A stretch of DNA of 64,000 nt from contig CM066305.1 of the NCBI GenBank assembly GCA_033807695.1, positions 744,001 to 808,000 of the forward strand, in the 5' to 3' direction. Shown in pieces: positions 11,268 to 23,032 of the stretch. The number at the start of each line of letters is the position of its first letter. Positions within the stretch are counted from its first letter, which is position 1. Position numbers and translations under genes: made by a program. The notes below the pieces were generated by a model. It searched no databases, was not told the DNA's origin, and saw only the letters and a program-made list of their open reading frames with translations. The DNA comes from Daedaleopsis sinensis. Its lineage: Eukaryota > Basidiomycota > Agaricomycetes > Polyporales > Polyporaceae.

Positions 11268-11887
11268 TCAGCTGTCCTCCCCGTCCCGCCCCTCGCCCGA
11301 CGCGCCCAGCTGGCCCCGTGTCTGCACCTGCTCCTCCAGATATTCCTTGCTCCACCGCAGCGCCCGGAGAAGCCCCCCAATCATGAACCCCAAAACTGCT
11401 GTTCGTCGGACCGCCGTCCACGGCAACCGGTCTGCATCCGCCAATCCCATCAGTACCTGACAATTGGACAAGCCAGAAAGCCCGCGAGCATGCACTCACA
11501 CACTGCGCCAAAAAGCGTCCCAGTCCCCAGCCCCGCCGCCACCTCCCGGCCGTCGTCCAGACCGAGGCTCGTGCACGCCTCCTCCACCGCGACCCATCCG
11601 ACACCCGTCAGCCCGAGCTTCGTCGCGTCGGCCCCGGCCCCCTTCAGACCCCCAAGCACGACTCGGTAGTTCTTCGACTTGTTGTAGAGGTACCAGCCCC
11701 GCACCGTTTTCGGAGCCCGGTGTGCGTTTTCCGCGAGGAACCTCAGCGAGGCCGCTCGAGACCCCCGGAACAGGCCAATGGTGATTCCGGTCAGGACCGC
11801 CGCCCCAGGCAGGAGGAAGAATCGTCGCGGGACGTCTATGTGGATAGCGGACTGCTCATCGTCGTGCTCGGGCGGTTCGGAGGACAT
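11268..11887 (-). CDS. Small glycine-rich membrane protein, possibly Tim17/22-like
   Basis: Exons 11887-11500 and 11431-11268 give 183 residues. The 68-nt intron contains a CTGAT branch site, and only its downstream acceptor keeps the frame. The protein has several glycine-rich hydrophobic stretches: FFLLPGAAVLTGITIGLF near residue 25, GLTGVGWVAVEEA near 105, GLGTGTLFGAV near 125 and VLGFMIGGLLRAL near 145. A charged RAPKTVRGWYLYNKSKNY loop lies between. The pattern of short Gly-rich helices resembles Tim17/Tim22/Tim23-type mitochondrial inner-membrane proteins, but I do not recognise a diagnostic motif. Treat as a conserved small membrane protein of unknown function. Confidence 0.55.
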
Positions 11888-12388
11888 GGAGGCTTGCTGT
11901 CACTGCGCCCTCTTCTCCGGCTCGGTGACCTCATATTTCCATCTATAGTGCACTTGATCGGCTATCACTATTCCGGTCCGTTTGTCCGACTCTACTCAAC
12001 GCCGGCTGGTGACAGCATCATGTACACAATCCTTATCCGACGCGATTCGACTCAATCAAGCTGGCGACAGTCGACTACAGTTGGGGTCAGTGCAGATGAT
12101 ATGCTACAAGTAGATTCCAATGCAAAACGGATCAAGACATTTAGCCACCATGTTACAACTCGCCAGCAGCTCGCTTCTGTGCGATTGTGCGATTCGATTG
12201 TTGGATGACTTGCATGATTGGTTTCAGCTATAACCAAGATTGATTCTATGCAGATGGCACTGAAAGTATGGTCCTACTCAACTGTGTGTGGTACGGTGAC
12301 AGACAGTGTACACTGTAAGCCTGAGTCTGCTCAGCTCAGCTCAGCTCGACTCGGACGTTGACTAGCTAGACTCGCTGCTGCCAATACG
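11888..12388. other. Intergenic region with start of duplicated segment A
   Basis: Divergent upstream region between the small membrane protein gene (minus) and small gene A (plus). From about 12310 it matches, as reverse complement, the sequence upstream of the second gene copy, including a repeated CTCAGCT tract with one more unit than the other copy. No other gene seen. Confidence 0.5.
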
Positions 12389-13033
12389 ATGGCTTCAACG
12401 CGCTTTGAAACGCCTCCGTTGGCGTCCCCAGGTAAGGAAAAAACTGCGAGCTGCTGGTCTTTTGCTGACAATCAGTAGCTAGGGAACCAGTAACACCCGC
12501 CTCCGGCGCTCGAAACCGTGGAACGAGCCAGGCAAGTCAACGTTGACATAGGTGCATATTGCACATCCTGAACGAGAGAGGTATTCTGCAGACACCAGGC
12601 GGAGATGCCTCGCCAACGTCCTCCACGATATCGAACCTCTCCCGGCATCTGGAGCCCACGCGGTCGACATTCTACCGCTCAATCACGTCCACGCCTTCCT
12701 CCGCCCTGGGGACCCCCGCGCGCAAAGTGACCATCCGCGCAGACCCCGCCGTATTGACGTGCTTCGACCCTGTCGACAGGGAGCTGTACGACCTCTGGGC
12801 GCCGACGTCGTAGTGCTCCCTGATGCACAAGGGCAGGCTTCCGTGGCAACGCTAGCACTTGTACTTGCACTTGCACGTCGACTTGGTGCTTCGCAGCTAA
12901 TATCTCACGTCATGCTGAACAACACGAATCATAGATGGAAACTTCCCGTGTGCTGCCAGGTCGCTGCTGTTCGTAACTCCGAGCATCTGTTCTGTATATG
13001 CAGGAACAACTTCTTGTGCAGGCTTAAGCTACC
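12310..13033 (+). repeat. Inverted segmental duplication, copy A
   Basis: About 720 bp covering the upstream region, three exons, both introns and about 220 bp of 3' flank of a small gene. It is nearly identical to the reverse complement of 25253-25975, with only scattered substitutions and short indels. Similarity ends near 13033, shortly after GGCTTAAGCTACCTAC. Confidence 0.95.
12389..12813 (+). CDS. Small conserved protein, duplicated gene copy A
   Basis: Best model: exons 12389-12431, 12479-12531 and 12592-12813, giving 105 residues. The first intron (47 nt) is GT-AG. The second would be a GC-AG intron, donor CAG|GCAAGT, because reading on hits a stop and no GT donor links the two parts. 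The product is Ser/Thr/Pro-rich with a TPGGDASPTSSTISNLSRHL stretch and ends FDPVDRELYDLWAPTS. No domain recognised; it could be a disordered phosphoprotein. Copy B (25480-25904) encodes the same protein with two amino-acid differences (Ala to Asp in the PAS/PDS stretch, Val to Ala in FDPVD). Confidence 0.6.
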
Positions 13034-13268
13034 TACACATCATGGGCATGCTACAGCTAAAAGTGATTGACAGAGAACGCTGAAACTAGATAATTACAAG
13101 AATAATGCAAATGATCGTGAGCTACAACGGGGGGACATGAGTGAGCGTGATGGATGTGAGATATCAAACAAAGATGCAAGCAGAACCATAGGGCCTAAGG
13201 TCGTAAAGCCATAAACGTATAACCAAGCAACGGACGACGTCGACCCGCGATTCGAACGACAAGCGGAC
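12814..13268. other. 3' flank of duplicated segment and convergent spacer
   Basis: The first 220 bp still belong to the inverted duplication. The remainder is a convergent 3' spacer toward the BTB gene, in which I see nothing further. Confidence 0.5.
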
Positions 13269-14897
13269 CTAGATCCAAGCGCCAGTCGGCTTCGCCTTCA
13301 GACTCGCAGCCTGGTCCTTCTTCGGGCTGCGCTCGAGGGCTGCGCGCTCCTTCAGGCCAGGCGGAGACGGCCACGGCGCCTCGAGCTCGGAGCTCCCGCC
13401 GCTCTTCCTCGTCGTGCTCGCAAAGCCCGAATCGTCCGAGTTCCGTTGGCCGGCCTTCACCACGGGCTCGACGGGCTCCACGGCCTCACGGAGTGTGTGC
13501 AGGCTCTTGTTGCTGCCGTTGCTGAGCCCGCGCATGTGCAGGCCGAGCCCGCCGAGCCCTACTGGCGGACTGGGCTGGCGGTGGCGAAGCTCGTCGGCGC
13601 AGAGCCGCTGCAGCTCCTCGAGGCCGAGGTAGGCTGCCTCGTCGCGGAGCTCGATCAGGGCCTCGACGCGCGAGGCGGAGCCGTTGAGGCGGGCGCCGTG
13701 TGGAAGGAACGCAGAGGTATCTGGGGTCGACGTGGGCGACCTGAGGTACGCGAGGATGTGCGCATACCTGGAACGCCTGATGAGCCGCCTGATGCATCAC
13801 AATGGAACGCAGAAGGGTGTCACTTACGGAGCACTCGGCCTGTCCAAGAAGATGTGTAGACTGGTCGAAGCCTGGACGAGGATGCCGGTGGCCGCAAGAT
13901 GGTGATTGAAGATGGAGTTGAATGAGCTGTCCACATCGCTCGCGGTCGAGTACACTGACTGCGTGTCAGACTCGGTCGAAGGGAAGAGGCCGAGCAGATA
14001 TGAGGCAAGATGGGAAGGCCTGGACGTCAATGTGGACATGGTCGTGCGATGTGTGGCGGTACTCGTTTCTAAAGATACAATGATCTTTGAAGGATCCGAG
14101 GAGCTGTTAGGCACGGGCGAGACCATGATCGCGCTGAAAGGCGACTGAGGTGGAGTGGCGACAACGCCGGCGGGAAGCGGAGGGACGGCGGGGAAGAAGT
14201 CCAATGGCGACTTGTTGGGACGAAGATGAGCTGTAGCTCGGAGGGCTGCCAGGTCAGAGTCATAGTCCGGGATTGACGGTAGAGACGGAGGGGGGCGCGT
14301 GGGCGCAGGAGGATGCCCGGGCACGGTCGCGGGCATGTATGTCGAGTGGCAGTCAATGGTCTCGGTGTCCACCTCGTCGGCGTCCTCTTGTTCTTCTTCT
14401 ATATACTCCGCGTCATTGTCAGGGATTGGCGGTAACGGGGGGCTGCCTGGGCGACCGAAGTAATCGCGGTCCTCGTGTTCCCTTGCCGCTAGGTGCCGCG
14501 GAGACGGACTCCTTGTCCTTGCGAGAAGGTCTGGGGACGACGCAGAGGCCCTCGGGCCAGCGAGAGCTTCCTGTGGAGTCCGGACGACCATCGCACCTGC
14601 ACCAAGCACACCGGTTCGCGGGAGTGTCAAAGCCTCGACGGGGTTCGCGAAGCGCGGCTCGGATATCCTGACGGGGCGCGAGGGTGCGTACGGGACGGAC
14701 TGGATGGACGCAGAGGAGGATGCGCGCGAGAGCCAGGTCATAGGGCTAGACACGGACGGGCGGCGCGTCTTGGTTCTCCCCCTTGGGCTCGTCGGAGGCG
14801 ATATGGTGGTGTGCGCATGCATGACAGGCATGGGCTTGGAGATGGAGGAGGTCGAGGGGGTTTGTCTGTGGTGTGTGCGGGGAGAAGTGCTGAGCAT
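13269..14897 (-). CDS. BTB/POZ-like domain protein with long disordered N-terminus
   Basis: Exons 14897-13828 and 13767-13269 (60-nt intron) give 522 residues. The first 260 or so are Ser/Pro/Arg-rich and low-complexity. Then comes a BTB-like fold: KIIVSLETSTATHRTTMSTL, SYLLGLF, VDSSFNSIFNHHLAATG and SLHIFLDRPSAP. The intron boundary falls in the conserved PYAHILAYLRSP block, followed by RVEALIELRDEAAYLGLEEL, typical of KCTD-like BTB proteins. A Ser/Lys-rich tail follows. BTB domains mediate oligomerisation and often recruit cullin-3 ligases; the partner here is unknown. It faces the Rpr2-like gene head to head across about 250 bp. Confidence 0.75.
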
Positions 14898-15144
14898 CGT
14901 TCACGGCGGACGGCGAGCGCAGGCGCTGCAATGTGGGCTGGAGATGGAGGCGGGAGAGAAGGTGGAGGACGGGCGACGGAGGATCGGAAAGGGCATTTGA
15001 GCGCAGAGCGGACAACAATTGCGACAAACGAGAACAATGCTCCCAACACGTTAGGCGCCCCTTCAAAACCTTCTTCGCTGCCTTATTTGGGCAACACGCG
15101 TTATTGTTCGCCCCCGGCGCCTGCCGGCTTCCTGCCATCCGGCC

Positions 15145-15867
15145 ATGCCCACGCAGGACGCTCCTGCCTCCTTCCAGCTCGCGCTTCCCCACCTCCTCGC
15201 CCCCATCTCCCCGTCGCTCGCCGCCTTGCATGCAACGCGTGTCCGTCGCATCTCTCCCGCTGCCGCCCATGCCTCTCTCGCCGGCACCCACTGCGTCAAT
15301 TGCGGTTATCCGCTCATAGCGAGCGACAGCCAAACGCGATCCGTCCGCAAGAGGAGAAAGAGACACAACGGCCACTCGCGCGTCCTTCGGCGGTCTTGTC
15401 GCAGCTGCGGCCACGACGAGGACGTGCAGTTGACAACGGGGGCCGATGCGCCCACCTTCCCGATGCCCCGAGAGCGCGCGAAACGCGAGTCTGGCAACAG
15501 CACGAACCCACCTCGTGCTTGCAGTGCTGCAGCCCATACGCCGGCCCAGATGGCGCCCTCGATACTGGACTCATCTGAGCCTCGTTCCTACCAACCGACC
15601 GCGTCGTCGTCGACTCCGGTCCCGTCTCGTCCGGGGTCCGCAGCGTCTGCCCGTTCATCTGATCAGCTACACCCATCGCGACTGTCGTCCGTCGAATCGA
15701 CCAAGGTATTCTCTGCTGCTCAGGATCCACAACGGGCAAAGGCACGGACAAAGAAGAAAACCGGGCTGCAGAGCATGCTCGCGCGCAATCGCGAGCGCCA
15801 GGGCCAGGAGAAGCAGCGCGAAGAGGGTCACAGCCATGGGCTGTCAGCCTTCCTGCAGGGACTGTGA
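15145..15867 (+). CDS. Rpr2/Rpp21/Snm1-type RNase P/MRP protein
   Basis: A single exon of 240 codons. The zinc-ribbon pattern of the Rpr2 family is visible: C50-x2-C53 in CVNCGYPL, a basic linker SVRKRRKRH, and C85-x2-C88 in LRRSCRSCGH. Ahead of it is a helical region. The Lys-rich C-terminal KKKTGLQSMLARNRERQ followed by LSAFLQGL resembles the tail of fungal Snm1-like proteins. Members are protein subunits of RNase P or RNase MRP (tRNA 5' processing or rRNA processing) in the nucleus or nucleolus. Which of the two complexes this one serves cannot be told. The middle Ser/Pro-rich linker is probably disordered. Confidence 0.7.
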   Translation: MPTQDAPASFQLALPHLLAPISPSLAALHATRVRRISPAAAHASLAGTHCVNCGYPLIASDSQTRSVRKRRKRHNGHSRVLRRSCRSCGHDEDVQLTTGADAPTFPMPRERAKRESGNSTNPPRACSAAAHTPAQMAPSILDSSEPRSYQPTASSSTPVPSRPGSAASARSSDQLHPSRLSSVESTKVFSAAQDPQRAKARTKKKTGLQSMLARNRERQGQEKQREEGHSHGLSAFLQGL

Positions 15868-17082
15868 TAGTATCATCGTGTAGCTTCTACGACCATGACA
15901 GTTCTGCGTACGTGGGTCGCACACGACGTCGGTCTATCGCATGTTCGGTACGTCCTCCCACCCATGGCGTTCAAAACGGCGCTGATAGCAATGCGGCAGA
16001 TCTCATCGCAGCGTCTGCTGGTGGTACCGTGTCATGGTCAATCATACAATCCTATCGTTCATCAAGCTATCATACGGATAGAAGAGAGAGTACCCGAGTA
16101 TATCAACCTCGCACACGCAGCTACGACATACATCTAGAGATGTAGCGGAATGCTCCATTGAATTGCGTTCTCTGGTCCCTCGATGCCATATCCAGCTCTC
16201 GAGCTCGTTCGTGCATAGAGCAAGGCAATCATCCAGACACCTCGTATCTTCAGCATGTGCGCTCTATGAAAAATCTCCCATGGTCGATCGTAACAGAAGG
16301 AACATACTTCGGTCAGCAGCATAAAACCGCCGACGATCTACGAACCCTTGAAGTCCTCCCCCGCACTCCTTACATGCATACCTGGGAACGAGGACGTAGG
16401 GGTGGGTGGGATGAGCGCAACAACACGTTGTGACATACGTGGTACATCTGACAAGTCGAGCAAACAAGTAATAATGGCAGGATGGGACAGCTGGAATCCA
16501 GAAGCCGTACAAAACTTCCGTGTCTGTTCACTCACCGATACATAAGTACGCTGTGCGTGTTCTGATATAGAGCATCCTACGCCAGTGGCCATACTGATGT
16601 TCATTTCTACAGCTGCCGCCGGTGCCACTACCGTTCGCCGTCCAAAGTATGTGAGCGAGGCAAATGCCGACATCTGTCCGATAGGATTGGACAGCAATTA
16701 AGCACGACCACTCTTGCTGCGCCTTGGCCGTACACGCGTGGTCCCCGGAGAACGAGCTTCTGCCAATCCACGCTCCTGCCACGGCACCGACGCACCCGTT
16801 GTAAGGCTGTTGTGAGCCGCGGATGTAGTCTGCTGGGAGACTTTCAAATGAAACTATCGGGGACTGCCTCACAGTGTATCGTGACACGTCCGGGGATTGG
16901 CATACCCACCTTGGAATCACTTAAGCTCATTCGAGTCTCCCAAGCAAACTAAATCTACACTGTTCAAATCTGCTCCCAACCTCCTGGCAGTGATATCGTC
17001 CATCTCGTGTCAATCCTCCCTGACACAGTCCATACATGTGCCCCAGCGAGCCGCACAAGCCGACTCGGCCCCTCTTGCCTGC
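15868..17082. other. Gene-poor spacer
   Basis: About 1.2 kb between the convergent Rpr2-like and glutaminase genes. It is less GC-rich, with several 60-130-codon frames on both strands but none with an ATG in good context, splice-linked neighbours or a recognisable motif. A short multi-exon gene of unknown family on the minus strand around 16330-16920 cannot be excluded. Confidence 0.4.
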
Positions 17083-20000
17083 TCAGAGAACAAGCTGCAT
17101 GAACGCAAAAGCGCACGTCAGCTCACCGTCGTATGTCGCGTGGAGGAATCAGGCTAGGGCGTACCAGGGCGAGGTGTCCGCCGACGACGGGCCGCGCGCG
17201 GAAGCCCTCCGGCGCGCCGTTCGTGGTCTCGTACCAGTCCCCGAGCGGCTGCGAGCTCAGCCCGTCCGCGGCGTACTTGCGCACGAGGCTCACGATCTGG
17301 TCGCGCAGCGCCGTCGAGGACACGAGCGCCGCGGTCCAGATCTGCCAGTCTGGAGTGCGCGCGAGGGCGGGAGTCAGCACACCGTGCCACGGCAAGGCGC
17401 AGCGTAACTGGGGCTTACCGGACTTGGTGTATGTGTGGCTGGAGTGAAGATTGTTGGTTAGGCATCGCTGTCTCCTCAAAAAGTCATTGACGAGAAAGTG
17501 CTCACCGAGTGTCAAGCTGGATTCCGAACGCGTCTGTGGAGGTCAGTCGGCATGCATCCGGTGGTGGTGCTAGAGCAGGGACGTACTGATATGGCTGCTG
17601 TACCACGCCGTCTCTGAGCAGCAGACGTCAGTCCTACGATACCGGACTCGAGCAATTATTAGGGCACTCACGAAGGTCGTAGACCGACTGGGGGAAGATG
17701 TTGGTCTTCAACAACCGGTCGCCGAAGAGGTTGTACGCGAGACCCCACGAGTCGTTGTCGTTGTACTGCGCCGCGCGACACGCACATGAGCACGCCCGTC
17801 AAACAGTGCAGATCAGGATAAAAAATCAGGGAGGCCACGCACGTCAAGCGTCAAGTGTTGCCCGGTCGTGGACATCGCCAGATTCTGCCACTGCGACACG
17901 TACGATGCCGCGATCGCCTGCAGGTGCACCCAGTGGCTCGTCAGCGACCATCCCAGCGCACACATCATGTTGTGGTCGATACGGTACGCACGCTGTAGTT
18001 GCTCGCCTTGGCGCTGTCCCCGACGAGCGACGCGATCTCGGCCATGGCCTTGATGCCGACGATGCCCTTGATCGCGAGGTTGGTCTGGTTCGCGAGCGTG
18101 CCCGCGAAGTCGTCCGTGCTCAGCTGCTCGGCGGGGATCAGCGAATCCTGAATCAGGAACTGCGCCCACTGGTCCAGCAGGCTGTACTGTGTGCGTGGAG
18201 GGCAGCGCGGGTCAGCGGGTCAGCGGGGTGACGTGCGGAGCTGGGGAGTTGCGCGCGGGCTCTCACGTATGTCTGGATGAGCGAGAGGTCGCCGGACTTC
18301 TGGACGTAGCTGAGGGTCATGATGAGCATGTTGCCGCTCTCTTCGACCTGCATGGCCTCGTCCTTGCCTGCAATCCATTACGTGTGAGCCACTGTCGCGG
18401 GTGAGATGCTAGCGAGCAACGGTGCCTCACCGTCGTTGTGGCCGATCGCCTGGGGATAGTGAGCACCTGGAAATAATTTCAGCACTGTTCCCGATCGAAG
18501 GCCCGATCGAAGGGGAGAGAGCGAGCATACCCATGTCGTGGACAGCCCACTTGTTGGGGTATTGGCCTGAGGCCTGGTATGCGAAAAGGGGCAGGAGCAT
18601 CTGCTTGCCGATCACGGGGTTTGTGTACAGGAACAGCGGCCAAGCGGGGAAGATCACGTCGACGGTGTTAGTGTTCTGCAACGGTTCGCGATCAGCTGCT
18701 GCCGGGTATCTGAGCGAACCACAACAATACATACACCGTCACTGGATATTTCTACGAACAGCAGTCCGTGAGTGTACCGCAACCACTCACATCGGTATGT
18801 GCACGTACCTTTCATAAATGTCATCACATCGGACGTGTTGAGGGCGTTGCTGCTCGTTCTCCCAACGGTCAACTCGCACGCGCCAAAGGTTTGACGGATA
18901 GACAGGGAAACGAGTTCGGCGTAGTCGGACGAGATCTTCTGCGCGTCCGCCTTGACCTTCGCATCGAACGCGTTCGCGCGAGCAAGAGCGTTGGCGAAAT
19001 CGTGCACAAACGTATCAATCTGCCCCCATCCGCATCAGCACGCTCCTCTCTGTTGAAGGTTAGCACCCAATCTAGCACGCACCACGGCGGTGACCGAAGT
19101 GAACTTGGTCCAGAAATAGTAGCTCCTGTCCTGGCGGCCGTTGTTCGCGGTGATGTACTGCACGGCGGGATCGCGGACGTGGCCGACGACGAACACGGTG
19201 GGCGCGGTGGCGGCGGTGACGGAGCCGAGGTCGTGGGCGAACGCGAAGACGGGCCAGCGGTCGGAGACGGCGCGGAAGTTGGTGTCAGCGGTGTTGGCGA
19301 GCTTGCCGTTGTTGATGAACTGTGCGCGAACCACGGTGTCCTCGCCGGACTGCCAGGTCGCTCCTTGTGTCTGCGTGCCCATCGTGATTAGAGTCTATCC
19401 GGTGGACAAAACGAGACGGGACGTACGTTCAGAGTCACATGGTACGCAGAACCCTCTGTCGGGGCACAGTCAGTGGTGCGTTAGGAGAACGCGGATAGTG
19501 CCTCACGTTGGATGTGGTCGTTGATCTCGCTGTACTGGCCCTGGGATGCAAGCTGGACTTGGTGCGTGAGCAAGTTTCCAGTGGTCGTCGACCAGTTCGC
19601 AGTCAAGCTGTTGTCACCCGTGACCCACTCTGCGCTGATGTCAGAGTAGATTTGAACACTGTGCGCCTGGCCGTCATTAGAAGCGGCCGAGACTGTGTAA
19701 TACGAGAAGGGAAGCGACTGGTTCACGAGGTCCGAGGGCTCGACCGGGCTGAGGAAGTTGATGGTGAGGTCAATCGGTCCCGCAGTCATAACGAACGTGC
19801 TTTGGGTAGACGTGAACTGCACGAGCCGTCAGTGCCTCGCAACCGTCGCAGGCAGAAAGAGTTTTTACCGTCAAGCTCTTCTGAGTAGCCTTGCTAGCAC
19901 CCGCGACGTTGGGAGCACCAAGCCAGTTGTACGCCGTACCATCGACTTTGACGTAGCCCGCCCAGCCCAAGGTCTATGATGATGATGAGATATCTCTTCA

Positions 20001-20232
20001 AGCAACGCGAACACGACTCGGTGATACATACACTTCCCGTCCAAAAAGTGGGCCACGCGGCGTTGAGAGCCGTACCGGCACCCTGAGGGAGCCATGCTGA
20101 TACATACGGAGTGCGGACAGCAAGGGGTACGGAAGGAGGATTGAATGGAGTAGCACTCCAGGTCACCGCGCCCAAGACAGGAGCGAGCAGCAAGGAGCAC
20201 CAGGTCGCGAGTTGGGCAGGCACGTACATCAT
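17083..20232 (-). CDS. gtaA: Glutaminase A (GtaA family, DUF4965/DUF5127/DUF1793)
   Basis: Eighteen exons: 20232-20032, 19973-19869, 19816-19507, 19455-19427, 19370-19083, 19019-18809, 18751-18735, 18675-18531, 18466-18431, 18367-18267, 18186-17992, 17917-17843, 17765-17672, 17613-17587, 17533-17506, 17438-17419, 17349-17165 and 17094-17083. All phases close to give 692 residues, the usual family length. A signal peptide (ATWCSLLLAPVLGAV) indicates secretion. Family blocks include YYFWTKF, SSDYAELVSLSIRQTFGA, NTVDVIFPAWPLFLYTNP, PNKWAVHDMGAHYPQA, VEESGNMLIM and ARPVVGGHLAL. It hydrolyses glutamine to glutamate outside the cell. The last 12-nt exon is preferred; without it, read-through would stop at 17123. 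Confidence 0.93.
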
Positions 20233-21711
20233 GGTCGTGTTGACGCGTTAGAGGGGGGAGGCGGTCCGAGGCGCTGCTGTCAAAAGAGCAAAGTGTCGGT
20301 GTTATATATCGTTTCGAACTTACTTCGATTGTGCCGGGCCCCACAGAGACTGAATTAGTACTTAAGCGTACGCATCGCCGCACCGAGTGACCTGTGCAGA
20401 CCGCGTAAAATTACTCTGCAGGCCGACGGCTCCCGTCCCGGCCTGTCTCGTGAAGTCTGTCTCGTGAAGACGCGCAAGGGGTTCGAAGCGAAAGAACGTG
20501 TACCATGCTGACGCCAGTCAGGTGGACGGAGTTCTGACAAGGGTTGCATGGTGCAGAAGAGGAAGCGAAGGAGACTGTGCGTCGCCTTATCACTATGATG
20601 GGCAAATAGCTCTCCCACCTTGCGGAGGCGTGATATCATCGCCTCCCGCGTACCGCAGTTCATCATACTATTACCAACCGAGGCCATGGGACCAGACTGG
20701 CGGCGTCGCCCTTCGCATAGAACTTCTGCTTATGTATGGGATGTGCTACTTGTTTCTGTTCGCAGCTTACGGGCATCTACTCCGATGTGAACGACGGTGG
20801 TGATTTCGGCGGGTAGGTCGCTAGAATACTCACATCGTGTCATTTTGCTTGAGTACGAAGAACAGTGTCAGCTCCGGGGACGGGGCCTGGCCCCGTTCTC
20901 GTTCATTGCGGCATTTGCGAGACGCAGCTAGTGCTCTCGATGGTAACTAAAGGATCGATCACCAGCCAGTACAGACGATGGGGGTATGGCGACTAGGCGC
21001 ATGATGATATGATGATCAGACCATGTTCAGACTCTCAGAAGCTCGAAAGATGCCCTGCAGACACAAGTATGCGAAGACTAGCAGCGGAAATGCACATGAG
21101 AGAGATCTATAGACAAGAGCACTCACTCTCAAGTGGTTTGGACATGATGGAAGTACTTAAGTAAGAGCAAAGCACTGCTTTCCGAGAGGGCTTCGAGACC
21201 ACGTGGTGGCGATACAGCAGTACTTTCATTTCCGCAACAGGTCAACTACAGTCCGAGTCTATCGTTCCATCCTGTGGCCAGCAAGCGTGAACTTCACAAA
21301 GTGCTGCTTCGATTGAGGTCTGTCAGCGTTATCGTCAGAGCTCAAAGTGGTCATCACTCCTATGTTGAGCATGCGAACTGTAGAAGAGCAATGACCTGAG
21401 CGACCTGGAGCCTCAGCTCCGAGCTTGTCTCTGGAGCTCCTAGTCGGACGATGAGGACCTATTGGCGTTGGGGACAGACGGTCTTACAACCCCTCGAGCT
21501 GCGATGCGGGGCCTTTTGTCTGTGTAGCGCACGACAGCACCTCGTGAATTGTCGCTTACTCTTACGACCGTAATGACATGCTGTACATTCCGTCCGTGGC
21601 GTTGGTAGCTGGGCAACTCGCCGAATATCCGCATAGTGCATCCCTGGAAACCGACCGCTGGTCCTAGTGAGCTTGCGACCCAGATTCAAGCAAAATGAAT
21701 ACCCACAATGC
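20233..21711. other. Gene-free spacer
   Basis: About 1.5 kb holding the glutaminase promoter at its left end and the 3' flank of MED18 at the right. A segment near 21440-21500 shares GATGAGGACCTATTG and following bases with 25158-25200, suggesting an old dispersed repeat. No gene is supported. Confidence 0.5.
20302..20308 (-). promoter_or_regulatory. TATA box of the glutaminase A gene
   Basis: TATATAA on the minus strand, about 70 bases upstream of the first ATG (20232), followed by a pyrimidine-rich leader. Spacing and sequence fit a core promoter of a regulated secreted-enzyme gene. Confidence 0.55.
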
Positions 21712-22641
21712 CTAGGCATCCCGCCGCCGTAGATCCAGCAAGCCCTTCATGAGCAGCTGCACCTCCAAGACCGCATCGAGCGACCGGCTCAGAGGCGTCT
21801 CCTGCGTGTTCCGCACCGGCGCGGCCGTCTTCACCTCAACCTGCCACAGCGTGTCGACCATCGCCGGGATCGGCTTGCCCGTCCGCTCGTCCTCCTACGC
21901 ACCCCACAGAGCACGTCAGCGCGTCAGCATGCACAAGGAGCCCCCGTGTGGTACGCCCCGACTCTGAGCAAGGGTGAAATCGGCGCCGGACAGACCTTCT
22001 CCTCCTGGAACATCTGCACGACGAGGTTCCCGCGCCGGAAGACGTACCCGCGCGTGTATATCTGTGTCTTGCGCCTGTCCCCGTCGTCAGCGCCCCGCCG
22101 CCGTGAACGCCGCACAGCTAAACATGCACAGTCAGAGAGAGCGGGCACGCACACGTATCCGAGCGCGGACGCGAACGTGAGCGCGTCCCCCGCGATCTCG
22201 CAGGTCGCCCACGGGCGCACGGTCGCCTCGGGGTGCACGCGCACGCTCTCCGGCTTCAGGTACGAGTACAGGATCCTGCGCGACACATAGCGTTAGCACG
22301 GGAGCCCCCGGGGTCCGGGCCCGCGGTGGGAGGCCGCGTGACGGTGGACGGCGACTGACCACTTGGCGTCGGGCTCGAGCAGCTCCCGCCGCGCACGGAG
22401 CAGCACGGGCTCCATCCCCGCGTCGCGCTGGTTCGCGGCGTACGCGGGCTCGAAGAGGATCTCCTGTGCGTGCATCGGGCGCGCGGACTCGCTGTGCAGC
22501 GTGAAGCGGTTGAGCACGGCTGCATGACTGGGGTTAGGAATGGCGATTTTCTATGGGGCTCGACGCGCACAGACCTCGGAGGTCTTGGGCGAGGAAGTCG
22601 CCTGAGAGCGAGACTTCGTACGCGTGTGCGTGCGTGGCCAT
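21712..22641 (-). CDS. MED18: Mediator complex subunit 18
   Basis: Exons 22641-22571, 22527-22360, 22275-22153, 22074-21996 and 21894-21712 give 207 residues. Intron 1 is only 43 nt, with a CTAAC branch site. The family pattern is clear: YEVSLSGDFLAQDLRGL at the N-terminus, the RFTLHSESARPM and EILFEPAY blocks, WILYSYLKPESVRVHPEATV, AGDALTFASALGYV, RGYVFRRGNLVVQMFQ, LWQVEVKTAA and the terminal LLMKGLLDLRRRD. Med18 (yeast Srb5) is a head-module subunit that contacts RNA polymerase II and acts in initiation and termination. Donor sites were chosen by phase: the first and third exons each have two possible GT donors, and only the second keeps the family reading. Confidence 0.92.
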
Positions 22642-23032
22642 CGTCCAAATCCCACTCGAGAGTTGAGACGAGGTTTGGCCAGTACTATGTAGTAGTGGTT
22701 GTCGGCAGACAAGCCTCACGGTCACACCATGTTCAGAACTCAGGAGACGCGCCCAGCGTCTGTCACACTCCTTGAACGAGTCGAGAAAAAGCTCAAATAT
22801 AATGGAGACCAACACAATGAAGAATGACGATAGCGACGTAATTACACGGAAGGGACTAGGAATAAGATACACTCGAATCACCTCAAGCGCACATAGAGAC
22901 TGTCTGTGGATCGATCCATCCCGCATATGAGTACCGTAGCTCTCGACGATATCAACACACCCGCTCCTCACCTCGAGCCAACACCAATCCCCCAGCGCAT
23001 AGCTGAGAAGCACACGCACGCCCAGCCGCAGC
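22642..23032. other. Short intergenic region
   Basis: Upstream region of MED18 and 3' flank of the fork-head gene, both minus strand. No additional feature is evident. Confidence 0.5.

Noticed and set aside
20498..20803. 101-codon plus-strand frame with an ATG and hydrophobic end
   Set aside because: No homologous motif, isolated in a gene-free spacer, and of a size expected by chance.
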